NCBI RefSeq assembly: GCF_040081985.1 | Contig: NZ_JBEBMH010000003.1 | Location: 124,001-188,000, forward strand | From: Kumtagia yinganensis | Lineage (GTDB): Bacteria > Pseudomonadota > Alphaproteobacteria > Rhizobiales > Rhizobiaceae | Direction of reading: 5' to 3' | Length of the DNA stretch: 64,000 nucleotides | Shown: positions 27,335 through 36,106 of the stretch, piece by piece | Layout: every line of letters starts with the position of its first letter | Position numbering within the stretch: the first letter of the stretch is position 1 | The notes under the pieces: generated by a model | Seen by the model: the letters and a program-made list of their open reading frames with translations, nothing else | The model's database searches: none | Told to the model about the DNA's origin: nothing | Position numbers and translations under genes: made by a program

Positions 27335-28522
27335 ATGGATCGTGTTCGCAACCCCTACGCCCCTGGCGCCGGCAGTCCTCCGCCCGAGTTGGCGGGACGG
27401 GAAAATCTGGTCGAAGACGCTAAGGTCATTATCGGCCGGATCAAGGCAGGACGGCCGACACAAGGCATGATCCTGACCGGGCTGCGCGGCGTCGGCAAAA
27501 CCGTTCTCCTGTCAGAGATACGCAAGATCGGCGAGCAGGAAGGATTTGCGGTCCTTCTCATCGAGGCGCACGAGGGTAAGAAACTCGCGGAGATGCTCGT
27601 GCCTCCGCTTCGTGAACTGCTGTTTTCCATGAACGCCGCCGAGAAGGCGCGTACGCTTGCTGCTCGCGGCTTGCGGGTCCTGAAAAGTTTCGTCTCCTCG
27701 CTCAGCATTACCATCGAGGGCGTGACGTTCGGTCTCGGCGTGGATCCGGAAACCGGCACCGCCGACAGCGGCGACCTAGAAGCCGACCTGCCAAGGGTTT
27801 TCGAAATCGTCGGCGAGGCGGCAAAGGCCGCGGATCGGCCTGTCCTCATCCTCTTGGACGAAATTCAATATCTCGAGCCGGTGGAATTCAGCGCGCTGAT
27901 CATGGCGATCCATCGGGTAAACCAGCGCCAGTTGCCGATTGCGCTCGTAGCCGCAGGTCTGCCGCAGACGCTGGCGCTCGCGGGCAATTCTAAGTCTTAC
28001 GCGGAACGCCTTTTCCGTTATCCCGAAGTCGGCGCGCTGGACGACGACGCTGCCCGACGCGCGCTGCGGGAGCCGGCCCGCTCGGAGGGCGCGGATTTCA
28101 CGGAGCAGGCAATCGACCGCATTCTTGAGGTGACGAAGCGCTATCCCTATTTTTTGCAGCAATGGGGCTATGATTCTTGGAATGTCGCCCCCAGAACACC
28201 TATCTCGGCTGAAGATGTGGACCACGCGACCGAGCATGCCATCGGCGAACTGGATCAGAGTTTTTTCAAGGTGAGATTCGATCGCTGTACTCCCGCGGAG
28301 AAACGTTATATGCGCGCCCTGGCTTCGCTCGGGCCTGGTACACAGCGTTCGGGCGATGTTGCCGAAAGCCTTGGCGTCAAGGTGACTTCGCTGGGGCCCG
28401 TGCGGAATTCACTCATCCGGAAAGGCATGATTTATTCGCCCGCTCATGGCGATACGGCATTCACCGTTCCCCTGTTCGACGAATTCATGATTCGTGCCAT
28501 GCCCGAACTCAACGCGGGTTGA
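27335..28522 (+). CDS. AAA-family ATPase inserted between dnaK and dnaJ
   Basis: 395 residues, cytoplasmic. Walker A is G49-L-R-G-V-G-K-T56, Walker B VLILLDE with D175/E176, and a likely sensor segment is PIALVAAGLP. The C-terminal 90 residues look like a winged helix (TPAEKRYMRALASLG, then GDVAESLGVKVTSLGPVRNSLIRKGMIY). This is the arrangement of Orc1/Cdc6-like or STAND-type archaeal ATPases often carried by mobile or defence loci. It has its own promoter and follows the dnaK terminator. dnaJ starts nine bases after its stop, so the ATPase promoter may now drive dnaJ. No substrate is known. The ATPase fold is certain; the role is open. Confidence 0.9.
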   Translation: MDRVRNPYAPGAGSPPPELAGRENLVEDAKVIIGRIKAGRPTQGMILTGLRGVGKTVLLSEIRKIGEQEGFAVLLIEAHEGKKLAEMLVPPLRELLFSMNAAEKARTLAARGLRVLKSFVSSLSITIEGVTFGLGVDPETGTADSGDLEADLPRVFEIVGEAAKAADRPVLILLDEIQYLEPVEFSALIMAIHRVNQRQLPIALVAAGLPQTLALAGNSKSYAERLFRYPEVGALDDDAARRALREPARSEGADFTEQAIDRILEVTKRYPYFLQQWGYDSWNVAPRTPISAEDVDHATEHAIGELDQSFFKVRFDRCTPAEKRYMRALASLGPGTQRSGDVAESLGVKVTSLGPVRNSLIRKGMIYSPAHGDTAFTVPLFDEFMIRAMPELNAG

Positions 28523-28531
28523 AAGACTCTG

Positions 28532-29662
28532 ATGAAAGCTGATTTCTACGAAACGCTGGGCGTCCAGAAGGGCGCGGACGACAAGGAACTGAAGGGCGCG
28601 TTCCGAAAACTCGCCATGCAGTTCCATCCCGACCGCAATCCAGGCGACGCCGCTTGCGAGCACAAGTTCAAGGAAATCAACGAGGCCTACGAGACGCTGA
28701 AGGATCCGCAGAAGCGCGCGGCCTATGACCGTTTCGGCCACGCCGCTTTCGAAAATGGCGGCATGGGCGGCGGCGCGGGCTTCGCCGGTGGCGGCGGTTT
28801 CTCCGATATCTTCGAGGACATCTTCGGCGAGATGATGGGCGGCGGGCGCCGCCGCTCCGGCAGCGGCCGCGAACGCGGCGCCGACCTGCGTTTCAACATG
28901 GAGATCCTGCTGGAGGAAGCCTATGCCGGCAAGACCGCTCAGATCCGTGTGCCGACGTCCATTTCATGTTCCGATTGTTCGGGTTCGGGCGCGAAGCCCG
29001 GCACGCAGCCGGTAACCTGCTCGCTCTGTTCGGGCTCGGGCCGAGTGCGCGCCGCGCAAGGCTTCTTCTCGATCGAACGAACCTGCCCGCAGTGCCATGG
29101 CCGTGGCCAGACCATAAAGGACCCTTGCCAGAAATGCGCAGGTCAGGGCCGCGTCACCGAGGAGCGGTCGCTGTCGGTCAATATTCCGGCCGGCATCGAG
29201 GACGGCACCCGCATCCGCCTGGCCAATGAAGGCGAAGCCGGACTGCGCGGCGGCCCGCCCGGCGACCTCTATATCTTCCTGTCGGTCAAGCCCCACGAAT
29301 TCTTCCAGCGCGACGGCGCCGATCTCTACTGTAAGGTGCCGATCTCGATGACGACCGCCGCGCTCGGGGGCTCCTTCGAGGTGACCACGCTCGACGGCTC
29401 GCAGACGCGCGTAAAGGTGCCCGAAGGCACCCAGAACGGGCGACAGTTCCGGATGAAGAGCAAGGGCATGCCGGTGCTGCGCCAGCCGACCATCGGCGAT
29501 CTCTACATCCAGACGGCGGTCGAAACGCCGCAGAACCTGACGAAGCGCCAGCGCGAATTGCTGGAGGAATTCGAAAAGCTCTCCTCGAAGGAGAATTCGC
29601 CGCAGTCGAGCGGCTTCTTCGCCCGCATGAAGGATTTTTTCGAATCGTTCGGCGACAGTTGA
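28532..29662 (+). CDS. dnaJ: Co-chaperone DnaJ (Hsp40)
   Basis: 376 residues. J-domain at 1-70 with the essential HPD in FHPDRNPGD, then a G/F-rich linker (FENGGMGGGAGFAGGGG). The zinc-binding region has four CxxCxGxG units: CSDCSGSG, CSLCSGSG, CPQCHGRG and CQKCAGQG. C-terminal substrate-binding domains follow. It delivers unfolded clients to DnaK and stimulates its ATPase. Starts nine bases after the AAA ATPase gene, with no separate promoter apparent in the gap, an unusual arrangement for this pair. Confidence 0.98.
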   Translation: MKADFYETLGVQKGADDKELKGAFRKLAMQFHPDRNPGDAACEHKFKEINEAYETLKDPQKRAAYDRFGHAAFENGGMGGGAGFAGGGGFSDIFEDIFGEMMGGGRRRSGSGRERGADLRFNMEILLEEAYAGKTAQIRVPTSISCSDCSGSGAKPGTQPVTCSLCSGSGRVRAAQGFFSIERTCPQCHGRGQTIKDPCQKCAGQGRVTEERSLSVNIPAGIEDGTRIRLANEGEAGLRGGPPGDLYIFLSVKPHEFFQRDGADLYCKVPISMTTAALGGSFEVTTLDGSQTRVKVPEGTQNGRQFRMKSKGMPVLRQPTIGDLYIQTAVETPQNLTKRQRELLEEFEKLSSKENSPQSSGFFARMKDFFESFGDS

Positions 29663-29762
29663 CAAGGAGCAATCGGGGACAACCCCTTCAAGACGCTGCG
29701 TAAGCCTTGCAATGGGGGGTCAGGCTGCTATTGATCCCCCGAAAGCGACAGGGAGTTTGGCC

Positions 29763-30371
29763 ATGCGACGCGGATCGGAGTTGCGCAAGGCGCTGGCCGA
29801 GAAGTTCGACGACGAGCTTCGTTTCTTCAAAGGCTGGATCGACAAACCCAAGGCCGTTGGATCGATAATTCCCACCAGTTCGATCACCGCAAAACGCATG
29901 GCTTCGGTCATCGACATTTCCTCCGGCCTGCCGGTGCTGGAGATCGGGCCCGGAACCGGCGTGATCACCCGCGCCATACTGGCGCGCGGCGTGCCTGCCG
30001 CTAAGCTCTACGCCGTCGAATATTCTCCGGACTTCGTTCGACATCTCAGGCGCAATTTTCCTGGCGTCAAAGTCGTCGAGGGTGATGCCTTCGATCTTGA
30101 GTCGACACTGGGCGAAGATGCGCCGAAGCGTTTCGACAGCGTGGTTTCAGGCGTGCCGCTGCTCAATTTCCCGGTTCAGCAGCGCGTTGCCTATATAGAG
30201 GACCTGCTCGATCGCATTCCTGAAGGCAGGCCGATCATACAACTGACCTACGGCCCGAAATCGCCGGTGCCGCCGGGCCTCGGCAATTACAGCGTGAAAC
30301 ATTTCGACTTCGTCATCCGCAACATCCCGCCCACGCAGTTGTGGGTTTACCGGCGCGGCCGCGGCAACTGA
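29763..30371 (+). CDS. pmtA: Phosphatidylethanolamine N-methyltransferase, rhizobial type
   Basis: 202 residues from the ATG at 29763, with GGGAG seven bases upstream; a longer frame from 29712 adds an unlikely N-terminus. SAM-binding motif I is VLEIGPGTGVITRAIL, with a following acidic residue in YAVEYSPDF and motif near VVEGDAF. It resembles the soluble PmtA of Sinorhizobium, which methylates phosphatidylethanolamine stepwise to phosphatidylcholine, a membrane lipid needed for host interaction. Position next to dnaJ and close to pyrF matches rhizobial order. An rRNA-dimethylase-like alternative is less likely given context. Confidence 0.88.
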   Translation: MRRGSELRKALAEKFDDELRFFKGWIDKPKAVGSIIPTSSITAKRMASVIDISSGLPVLEIGPGTGVITRAILARGVPAAKLYAVEYSPDFVRHLRRNFPGVKVVEGDAFDLESTLGEDAPKRFDSVVSGVPLLNFPVQQRVAYIEDLLDRIPEGRPIIQLTYGPKSPVPPGLGNYSVKHFDFVIRNIPPTQLWVYRRGRGN

Positions 30372-30408
30372 TGCGCGGCCTTGACGCGCGGCAAGGACGC
30401 AAACGCCG

Positions 30409-30999
30409 TTGAATCCCAAAATCCTCGTCTTCGCCGGCTCAATCCGAACCGGGGCCTATAGCGGCAAGACAGCCGATGCGGCCATGAAAGAGCTTGCCCT
30501 GCAAGGCGCCGAGGTCACCCGCATCTCGCTTGCCGACTATCCACTGCCGATCATGGACCAGGATCTGGAGGCGGAAAAAGGCGTGCCGGACAATGCGGTG
30601 AAACTCGCCCGGATGTTTGTCGATCACGACGGAATTCTGATCGCCACCCCGGAATACAACGGCTCGATGCCGCCGCTGCTCAAGAACACGATCGACTGGA
30701 TCAGCCGGGTCCGCAAGGACCGCGGCATTGTGTTGCGGCCGCTGCCCGGCAAGGTCGTGGCGCTGTGCTCATCCTCGGAAGGCTATTTTGCCGGTATCCG
30801 CAGCGCCAATCATCTGCGCGCCGTGCTGTCGCATATCCAGATGGAAGTGATCCCGCAACAGGTCTCGGTCCCCCAGGGCGGCGAAGCCTTCGACGACAAT
30901 GGCGACTTTCGAGACGAGCGGTTGCGAAACGGTATGCAGCGGCTCTGCCGCGCACTGATCGAACGCGCTACCATGCTGTCAGCGCGTTACGAGTCTTGA
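30409..30999 (+). CDS. NADPH-dependent FMN reductase-like flavoprotein
   Basis: 196 residues. The flavodoxin-like fold begins ILVFAGSIRTGAYSGKTADAA, the phosphate-binding loop for FMN, and continues with the hallmark ATPEYNGSMPPLLKNTIDW. It is expected to reduce FMN, azo compounds, quinones or chromate with NAD(P)H. The start is TTG at 30409 with an AAGGA about 12 bases upstream; no better ATG fits. It sits between pmtA and pyrF on the same strand without signs of tight coupling. Confidence 0.9.
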   Translation: MNPKILVFAGSIRTGAYSGKTADAAMKELALQGAEVTRISLADYPLPIMDQDLEAEKGVPDNAVKLARMFVDHDGILIATPEYNGSMPPLLKNTIDWISRVRKDRGIVLRPLPGKVVALCSSSEGYFAGIRSANHLRAVLSHIQMEVIPQQVSVPQGGEAFDDNGDFRDERLRNGMQRLCRALIERATMLSARYES

Positions 31000-31125
31000 T
31001 GGATCTTTTGCCGACAGGCGATCTCGCGGGTAAGGACCAGCCTGCAGACCAATTGGCATTTCGTCTTGCCGATCGCGCCCTTCTCTGCGACTGGACGCGG
31101 ATGGAATCCCTGGACGGAGTTTCGG

Positions 31126-31836
31126 ATGCCGCATGATGATGTCGCCAGGCGCCTGATCGTCGGACTCGACGTGCCGGATCTGAGGACGGCGCAGGCGGTG
31201 GTGCATGATCTCGACGGCACCGTTTCCTTCTACAAGATCGGCTATCAACTCGCCTTCGCCGGGGGCCTCGCCTTTGCACGCGAACTCGTCGAGGCGGGCA
31301 AGAGCGTTTTCCTCGACATGAAACTGCTCGACATCGACAACACGGTGGCGAAGGGCGTCGAGAACATTGCCAGGATGGGCGTCACGATGCTGACGCTGCA
31401 CGCCTACCCCAAGGCGATGAAGGCTGCCGTCGAGGCGGCGCGCGGCACGCCGCTCTGCCTGCTGGCGGTTACCGTGCTGACCTCGATGGACGAGCAGGAT
31501 CTGATCGATGCCGGCTACGAATACGACCCGCATACGCTGGTGCTGCGCCGTGCCGAGCAGGCGCGTTTGGCCGGCATGGGCGGCATCGTGTGCTCCGCGA
31601 GCGAAGCCGCCGCCGTGCGCAAAATCGTCGGGCACGATGTAGCGGTGGTGACACCCGGCATCCGTCCCGCCGGCGCCGACCATGGCGACCAGAAGCGCGT
31701 TGTTTCGCCTGGAGATGCGATACGCGCCGGCGCCAGCCATCTCGTCGTCGCCCGCCCGATCATCGCCGCGCCCGACCGCCGGGCGGCCGCGCAGGCGATC
31801 ATCGCCGAGATGGCGGAGGCTGGACGACCCGTTTGA
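31126..31836 (+). CDS. pyrF: Orotidine-5'-phosphate decarboxylase
   Basis: 236 residues from the ATG at 31126, with GGAG eight bases upstream. The catalytic tetrad is complete: K37 (FYKIG), then D64, K66 and D69 in FLDMKLLDIDNTV. The phosphate-binding end is TPGIRPAGADHGDQKRVVSPGDAI. It carries out the last step of UMP synthesis. Followed after 46 bases by a DUF1330 gene, a neighbour seen in many rhizobia. Confidence 0.97.
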   Translation: MPHDDVARRLIVGLDVPDLRTAQAVVHDLDGTVSFYKIGYQLAFAGGLAFARELVEAGKSVFLDMKLLDIDNTVAKGVENIARMGVTMLTLHAYPKAMKAAVEAARGTPLCLLAVTVLTSMDEQDLIDAGYEYDPHTLVLRRAEQARLAGMGGIVCSASEAAAVRKIVGHDVAVVTPGIRPAGADHGDQKRVVSPGDAIRAGASHLVVARPIIAAPDRRAAAQAIIAEMAEAGRPV

Positions 31837-31882
31837 GCGGCGGCCTCGATCGTAATCGCCTTCGAAAGGCAATGGAGGAAAG

Positions 31883-32170
31883 ATGCCCAAGGGATACTGG
31901 ATCGCCCGCGTCGATGTGCGCGACGCCGAGGGATACAAGGACTATGTCGCGGCCTCGAAGCTCGCCTTCGACAAATACGGGGCGAAAATGCTGGCGCGGG
32001 GCGGCGCCCACGAACTGGCGGAAGGTACAGGCCGGGCGCGCAACGTGGTGATCGAGTTCGCATCGCTGCAGACCGCCCATGACTGCTACCACTCGCCGGA
32101 ATATCAGGCCGCAAAAGCAATCCGGCAGAAATACGCCGAGGGTGAAGTTGTGCTGGTGGAGGGTATCTGA
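31883..32170 (+). CDS. DUF1330-family protein
   Basis: 95 residues, the usual size. It shows the dimeric alpha-beta barrel pattern of DUF1330: KGYWIARVDVRDAEGYKDYV, then GGAHELAEG, and a final SLQTAHDCYHSPEYQAAKAIR. A good GGAGGAAAG site is just upstream. Probably a small-molecule-binding or monooxygenase-like dimer; function unknown. Lies downstream of pyrF on the same strand. Confidence 0.9.
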   Translation: MPKGYWIARVDVRDAEGYKDYVAASKLAFDKYGAKMLARGGAHELAEGTGRARNVVIEFASLQTAHDCYHSPEYQAAKAIRQKYAEGEVVLVEGI

Positions 32171-32239
32171 GCCCTGTCGACGGTCACGTTCGACGGCCGC
32201 GATGTTGGACCAAAGGATGAGGCCACTTCTCGCGGCCGC

Positions 32240-32286
32240 ATCTATTGCATCGCAACAATAGATCGTTAACTTCGTTGTCTAACGAT
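32240..32286 (+). promoter_or_regulatory. Palindromes and PhaR-like site upstream of phaZ
   Basis: ATCTATTG (32240-32247) and CAATAGAT (32256-32263) are perfect arms enclosing a TGC-ATC-GCA core (32246-32254), similar to the TGC-N3-GCA pattern known for PhaR regulators of polyhydroxyalkanoate metabolism. A second inverted repeat follows, ATCGTTA (32262-32268) with TAACGAT (32280-32286). Both lie in the 158-base gap ahead of phaZ. Confidence 0.5.
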
Positions 32287-32328
32287 AGGGGGGTTGCCGC
32301 GCAATCCGCGCGGCATTGGGGTTTTGGC

Positions 32329-33606
32329 ATGTTCTACCAGATGTATGAGATGAGCCACGCCGCGATGCAGCCCTATCGGGCCTATGCGGATGCTGTCCGG
32401 CTGTTCTACTCGAACCCGGTCAACCCGCTGTCGCACACCACGTTCGGCCGCTCCGTGGCTGGCATGGCCGAGCTCTTCGAGCGTAGCACCCGCCGCTACG
32501 GCAAGCCCGCCTTCAACATCGAAAAGACCATCGTCGACTGGAAGACGGTCGCGGTGGCCGAGAAGACCGCGTGGTCGCGTCCCTTCTGCAACCTGATCCA
32601 TTTCGTGCGCGACCTGCCTGCGCGGCGCAAGACCGACCCCAAGTTGCTGATCGTGGCACCGATGTCCGGCCACTATGCGACGCTGCTGCGCGGCACGGTG
32701 GACGCCATGCTGCCGCATGCCGACGTCTACATCACCGACTGGACCGACGCACGCATGGTTCCGGCCACGGCGGGCGGCTTCGACCTCGACGACTATGTCG
32801 ACTATATAGTCGACATGCTGCACGCGCTCGGGCCGAACACCCATGTCATGGCGGTATGCCAGCCCTCGGTTCCCGTGCTCGCCGCGGCGGCGCTTATGGA
32901 AGCGCGTGGCGACCACTTCGCGCCTTCGACCATGACGCTGATGGGCGGCCCGATCGACACCCGCCGCAATCCGACCGCCGTGAACCTGCTCGCCCAGGAA
33001 AAGGGCATCGACTGGTTCCGCGAGAATGTGATCATGCCGGTGCCGTGGCCAGCGCCTGGCGTCATGCGCGACGTCTATCCAGGCTTCCTGCAGCTTTCCG
33101 GCTTCATGGGCATGAATCTCGACCGCCACATCACGGCACACAAGCAGTTCTTTATGCATCTGGTGAAGAATGACGGCGACAGTGCCGAAAAGCACCGGGA
33201 CTTCTACGACGAATATCTGGCTGTCATGGATTTGACGGCCGAATTCTACCTCCAGACGGTGGACACCGTATTTGTCCGCCATGCCCTGCCCAAAGGCGAG
33301 ATGATGCATCGCGGCACGCCTGTCGACACCGCCGCGATCCGCAACATCGCCCTGCTCACGGTCGAGGGCGAAAATGACGACATTTCCGGCATCGGCCAGA
33401 CGAGGGCTGCCCACGATCTCTGCGTCAACATTCCGGACGACATGCGGGCTCACTACATGCAGCCAGCCGTCGGCCATTATGGCGTGTTCAATGGCTCGCG
33501 CTTTCGCGCCGAGATCGTGCCGCGCATCGTCGACTTCATATCGAGCTACGGCAAGGAGAACCGTGCGCCCCTGCGTCCGCGCCTTGTCCGTACCGCGAAA
33601 GCCTGA
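32329..33606 (+). CDS. phaZ: Intracellular polyhydroxybutyrate depolymerase
   Basis: 425 residues from the ATG at 32329 (MFYQMYEMSHAAM). An alpha/beta hydrolase of the i-PhaZ type, with a cysteine nucleophile in place of serine: C177 in MAVCQPSVPVLAAA. The characteristic beginning YEMSHAAMQPYRAYADAVRL and end HYMQPAVGHYGVFNGSRFR (with the catalytic histidine) are present. It mobilises stored PHB granules in the cytoplasm. Upstream are palindromes with a PhaR-like core. It stands as a single gene between DUF1330 and the BTLCP peptidase gene. Confidence 0.95.
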   Translation: MFYQMYEMSHAAMQPYRAYADAVRLFYSNPVNPLSHTTFGRSVAGMAELFERSTRRYGKPAFNIEKTIVDWKTVAVAEKTAWSRPFCNLIHFVRDLPARRKTDPKLLIVAPMSGHYATLLRGTVDAMLPHADVYITDWTDARMVPATAGGFDLDDYVDYIVDMLHALGPNTHVMAVCQPSVPVLAAAALMEARGDHFAPSTMTLMGGPIDTRRNPTAVNLLAQEKGIDWFRENVIMPVPWPAPGVMRDVYPGFLQLSGFMGMNLDRHITAHKQFFMHLVKNDGDSAEKHRDFYDEYLAVMDLTAEFYLQTVDTVFVRHALPKGEMMHRGTPVDTAAIRNIALLTVEGENDDISGIGQTRAAHDLCVNIPDDMRAHYMQPAVGHYGVFNGSRFRAEIVPRIVDFISSYGKENRAPLRPRLVRTAKA

Positions 33607-33750
33607 CCCCCATCTGCTTCTCGACCGATTGACAGGTCCGAACGGCGGCTCCTGCCTGCTTTGTGGGCGAGTCGGGCGGTAGCCTGTTGCAGATTCGTCG
33701 CGGCCACGTCGCGGCGGTAACCATCCTATGAAACTGTTCTCTTGGATGAA

Positions 33751-33790
33751 TTGACTTGCCCGGCAAATGGACCTTAACGTTTTGTTAAGG
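33751..33790 (+). promoter_or_regulatory. Promoter with CtrA-type box for the BTLCP gene
   Basis: TTGACT (33751-33756) with a 17-base spacer to TTAACG (33774-33779). Overlapping the -10 is TTAA-N7-TTAA (33774-33788), the known CtrA recognition pattern of alphaproteobacteria, set in a 7-base perfect inverted repeat CCTTAAC/GTTAAGG (33772-33790). Its position implies cell-cycle control, possibly repression. Confidence 0.6.
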
Positions 33791-33808
33791 ACAAAGGGCG
33801 AGTGGGCT

Positions 33809-34432
33809 ATGCAATCCTCTCCGCGGACAAGGCGCACGGCGATGCGCATCGGGTTTCTGGTGGCTTCGGCGATCGGCACGCTGACCGCCGGCAATGCTTT
33901 TGCCTCCGAACCCATGATCACGGGCGGCCTGACCTCCCAGCCGATCGGTCACTACGAATTCTGCAAGGCCAATCCCGCGGAGTGCTCGATCCGGCCGCGC
34001 GACCGCGGGCCGGAGCGTATCTCGGGCGCGCTGTGGAGCCAGCTTGTCAGCGTCAATGCGAGCGTAAACGCGGCCGTCAAGCCGATGAACGACCTCGACA
34101 TCTATGGCAAGGACGAAGTGTGGGCCTATCCGGACCAGGGTGTCGGCGACTGCGAGGACTATGTTCTGGAGAAGCGCCGCGAATTGCAGCAACGTGGCCT
34201 GTCGCTTTCCAACCTGCTGGTCACCGTCGTGCGCAAGCCCGATGGAGAGGGCCACGCGGTGCTCACCGTGCGCACCGACAAAGGCGACTTCATCCTCGAC
34301 AATCTCACCAACTCGGTTCGCGACTGGAGCCAGACCGGCTACCGCTTCCTAAAGAGGCAGGCCTCGAACCATACCGGCCGCTGGGTGACCATCCGCGAAG
34401 GCTCGGCGCCGCTGGTCGGCTCGGTGCAGTAA
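33809..34432 (+). CDS. Transglutaminase-like cysteine peptidase (BTLCP)
   Basis: 207 residues from the ATG at 33809; an ATG at 33767 would swallow the promoter and CtrA box. Signal peptide MRIGFLVASAIGTLTAGNAFA-SE follows a basic start, so the protein is periplasmic. The catalytic triad is C115 (GVGDCEDYVLEKR), H149 (GEGHAVLTVRT) and D164 (FILDNLTN), as in the bacterial transglutaminase-like cysteine peptidase family related to LapG. LapG enzymes cut adhesin retention domains under c-di-GMP control; this member lacks an adjacent lapD, so its substrate is unknown. The giant adhesin in this window lacks an obvious LapG site. Confidence 0.9.
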   Translation: MQSSPRTRRTAMRIGFLVASAIGTLTAGNAFASEPMITGGLTSQPIGHYEFCKANPAECSIRPRDRGPERISGALWSQLVSVNASVNAAVKPMNDLDIYGKDEVWAYPDQGVGDCEDYVLEKRRELQQRGLSLSNLLVTVVRKPDGEGHAVLTVRTDKGDFILDNLTNSVRDWSQTGYRFLKRQASNHTGRWVTIREGSAPLVGSVQ

Positions 34433-34576
34433 GCAAGCCTGGTCGGCTCCACGCTGATCGGCCATATCATGATTATCCTCGCACTTCCGGTCGCCGGGCT
34501 CTCCGTGCATCCGGATTTACGCACGCTTCTGTCCGCGCCAGCTTGCTCAAGAGCAAGAATGGGCCGCGAATAGTTC

Positions 34577-36106
34577 CTAGGCCGCCTGTGCCAGCCTCTC
34601 TGCGGCAATGCGGTAAGAAATAGCCTCGGCAAGGTGGATGCGACGAACGGTTTCGCTGTCGTCAAGGTCGGCCAAAGTGCGCGCCACTTTCAGTACCCGA
34701 TGATAGGCCCGCGCGGAGAAACCAAGTTTCTCGCTGGCGTCACGCAGCAAGGTCTCACCCGCCCCGTCGGGGCGGGCAATCTCCTCGACCAATGCGGTTG
34801 GGCAATGCGCGTTGGTGGTGACGGACGCGCCGATCTCCTCGAAACGCCGGCGCTGGATGGTTCTCGCGGCGGCGACGCGCCTGGCGACATCGGCGCTTGC
34901 CTCGGATTTCGCAGGCCGGATCAGGTCGCTGGCACTGACGGCGGGCACCTCGATCCTGAGATCGATACGGTCGAGCAGCGGCCCGGAGATGCGCGCCTGA
35001 TAGTCGGTCCGGCAGCGGTCGCCGCGCGCGCAGCGGAAGCCGGGTTCGCCGGACATGCCGCACCGGCACGGGTTCATCGCGGCGATCAGTTGCATCCGCG
35101 CCGGATAGGTGACACGGGTGTTGGCGCGCGCGATCACGCATTCGCCGGTCTCGATCGGCTGGCGCAGCGAATCCAGCACAACCGGTGAAAATTCGGGGAA
35201 CTCGTCTAGGAAAAGAACGCCGTGATGCGCCAGCGACACTTCGCCGGGGCGTACGCGCTGGCCGCCGCCGACCATTGCCGCCATGGACGCGGAGTGATGC
35301 GGCGCGCGGAACGGCCGGCGGTTGGTCAATTTGCCGCCCGCCAGTTCGCCGGCGATCGACGCCACCATCGACACTTCGAGCAGTTCCTTCGGCGACAGCG
35401 GCGGCAGGATCGACGGCAGCCGCTGCGCGAGCATCGATTTTCCCGATCCGGGCGGACCGACCATCAGCAGGTTGTGTCCGCCGGCGGCCGCCACCTCCAA
35501 CGCCCGCCGCGCCGTCTCCTGGCCCTTGATGTCGGCAAGATCCGGAAGGTCGTCGGCCGGTACTTGCACCTTGGCTTCCGGCCGCGACAGCACCTGCGTG
35601 CCGCGAAAATGATTGGCGATGGCGACGAGGCTGCGCGGCGCCAGGATTTCAATCTCCTCGCCGGCCCAGGCGGCTTCGGAGCCGCAAGCCGAGGGGCAGA
35701 TTAGGCCCTTGCCGTCGGCATTGGCGCCGATGGCAGCCGGCAGCGTGCCGGCAACGGAGGCGATGGTGCCGTCGAGCGACAGTTCGCCTAGAACGACGTA
35801 GCCCGCCAACGCATCGCCCGGCACGGCGCCGAGCGCGGCCATCAACCCCAGCGCAATCGGCAGATCGTAATGGCTCCCCTCCTTCGGAAGATCCGCAGGT
35901 GCCAGGTTGACCGTCACCTTCTTCGCCGGCATCGACAAGCCGGAGGCATGCAGCGCCGCCTGCACCCGCTCGCGGCTTTCGGCAACCGCCTTGTCGGGAA
36001 GCCCGACGATATGGATGTTCGGCTTGCCCGGCGCGATCATCACCTGCACGTCAACGGGAACCGCCTCGATCCCCTGGAACGCCACCGTGCTTACGCGCGC
36101 CACCAT
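34577..36106 (-). CDS. comM: YifB/ComM-family Mg-chelatase-like AAA ATPase
   Basis: 509 residues. An N-terminal Lon-like (ChlI subdomain) part begins VSTVAFQGIEAVPVDVQVMI and contains GLPDKAVAESRERVQAA. The central AAA domain has Walker A GPPGSGKSMLAQRL and Walker B VLFLDEFPEF. A cysteine-containing insert, CRCGMSGEPGFRC, precedes the DYQARISGPLLDRIDLRIEVP segment and a C-terminal helical domain. Family members (ComM) are helicases that promote branch migration during natural transformation. The gene is divergent from the small secreted protein gene. Confidence 0.95.
   Translation of the reverse strand: MVARVSTVAFQGIEAVPVDVQVMIAPGKPNIHIVGLPDKAVAESRERVQAALHASGLSMPAKKVTVNLAPADLPKEGSHYDLPIALGLMAALGAVPGDALAGYVVLGELSLDGTIASVAGTLPAAIGANADGKGLICPSACGSEAAWAGEEIEILAPRSLVAIANHFRGTQVLSRPEAKVQVPADDLPDLADIKGQETARRALEVAAAGGHNLLMVGPPGSGKSMLAQRLPSILPPLSPKELLEVSMVASIAGELAGGKLTNRRPFRAPHHSASMAAMVGGGQRVRPGEVSLAHHGVLFLDEFPEFSPVVLDSLRQPIETGECVIARANTRVTYPARMQLIAAMNPCRCGMSGEPGFRCARGDRCRTDYQARISGPLLDRIDLRIEVPAVSASDLIRPAKSEASADVARRVAAARTIQRRRFEEIGASVTTNAHCPTALVEEIARPDGAGETLLRDASEKLGFSARAYHRVLKVARTLADLDDSETVRRIHLAEAISYRIAAERLAQAA

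Noticed and set aside
34542..34557. CTTGCTC-AA-GAGCAAG palindrome after comM as a terminator
   Set aside because: Two-base loop and no T-run on either strand; not convincing as a terminator or a specific operator.
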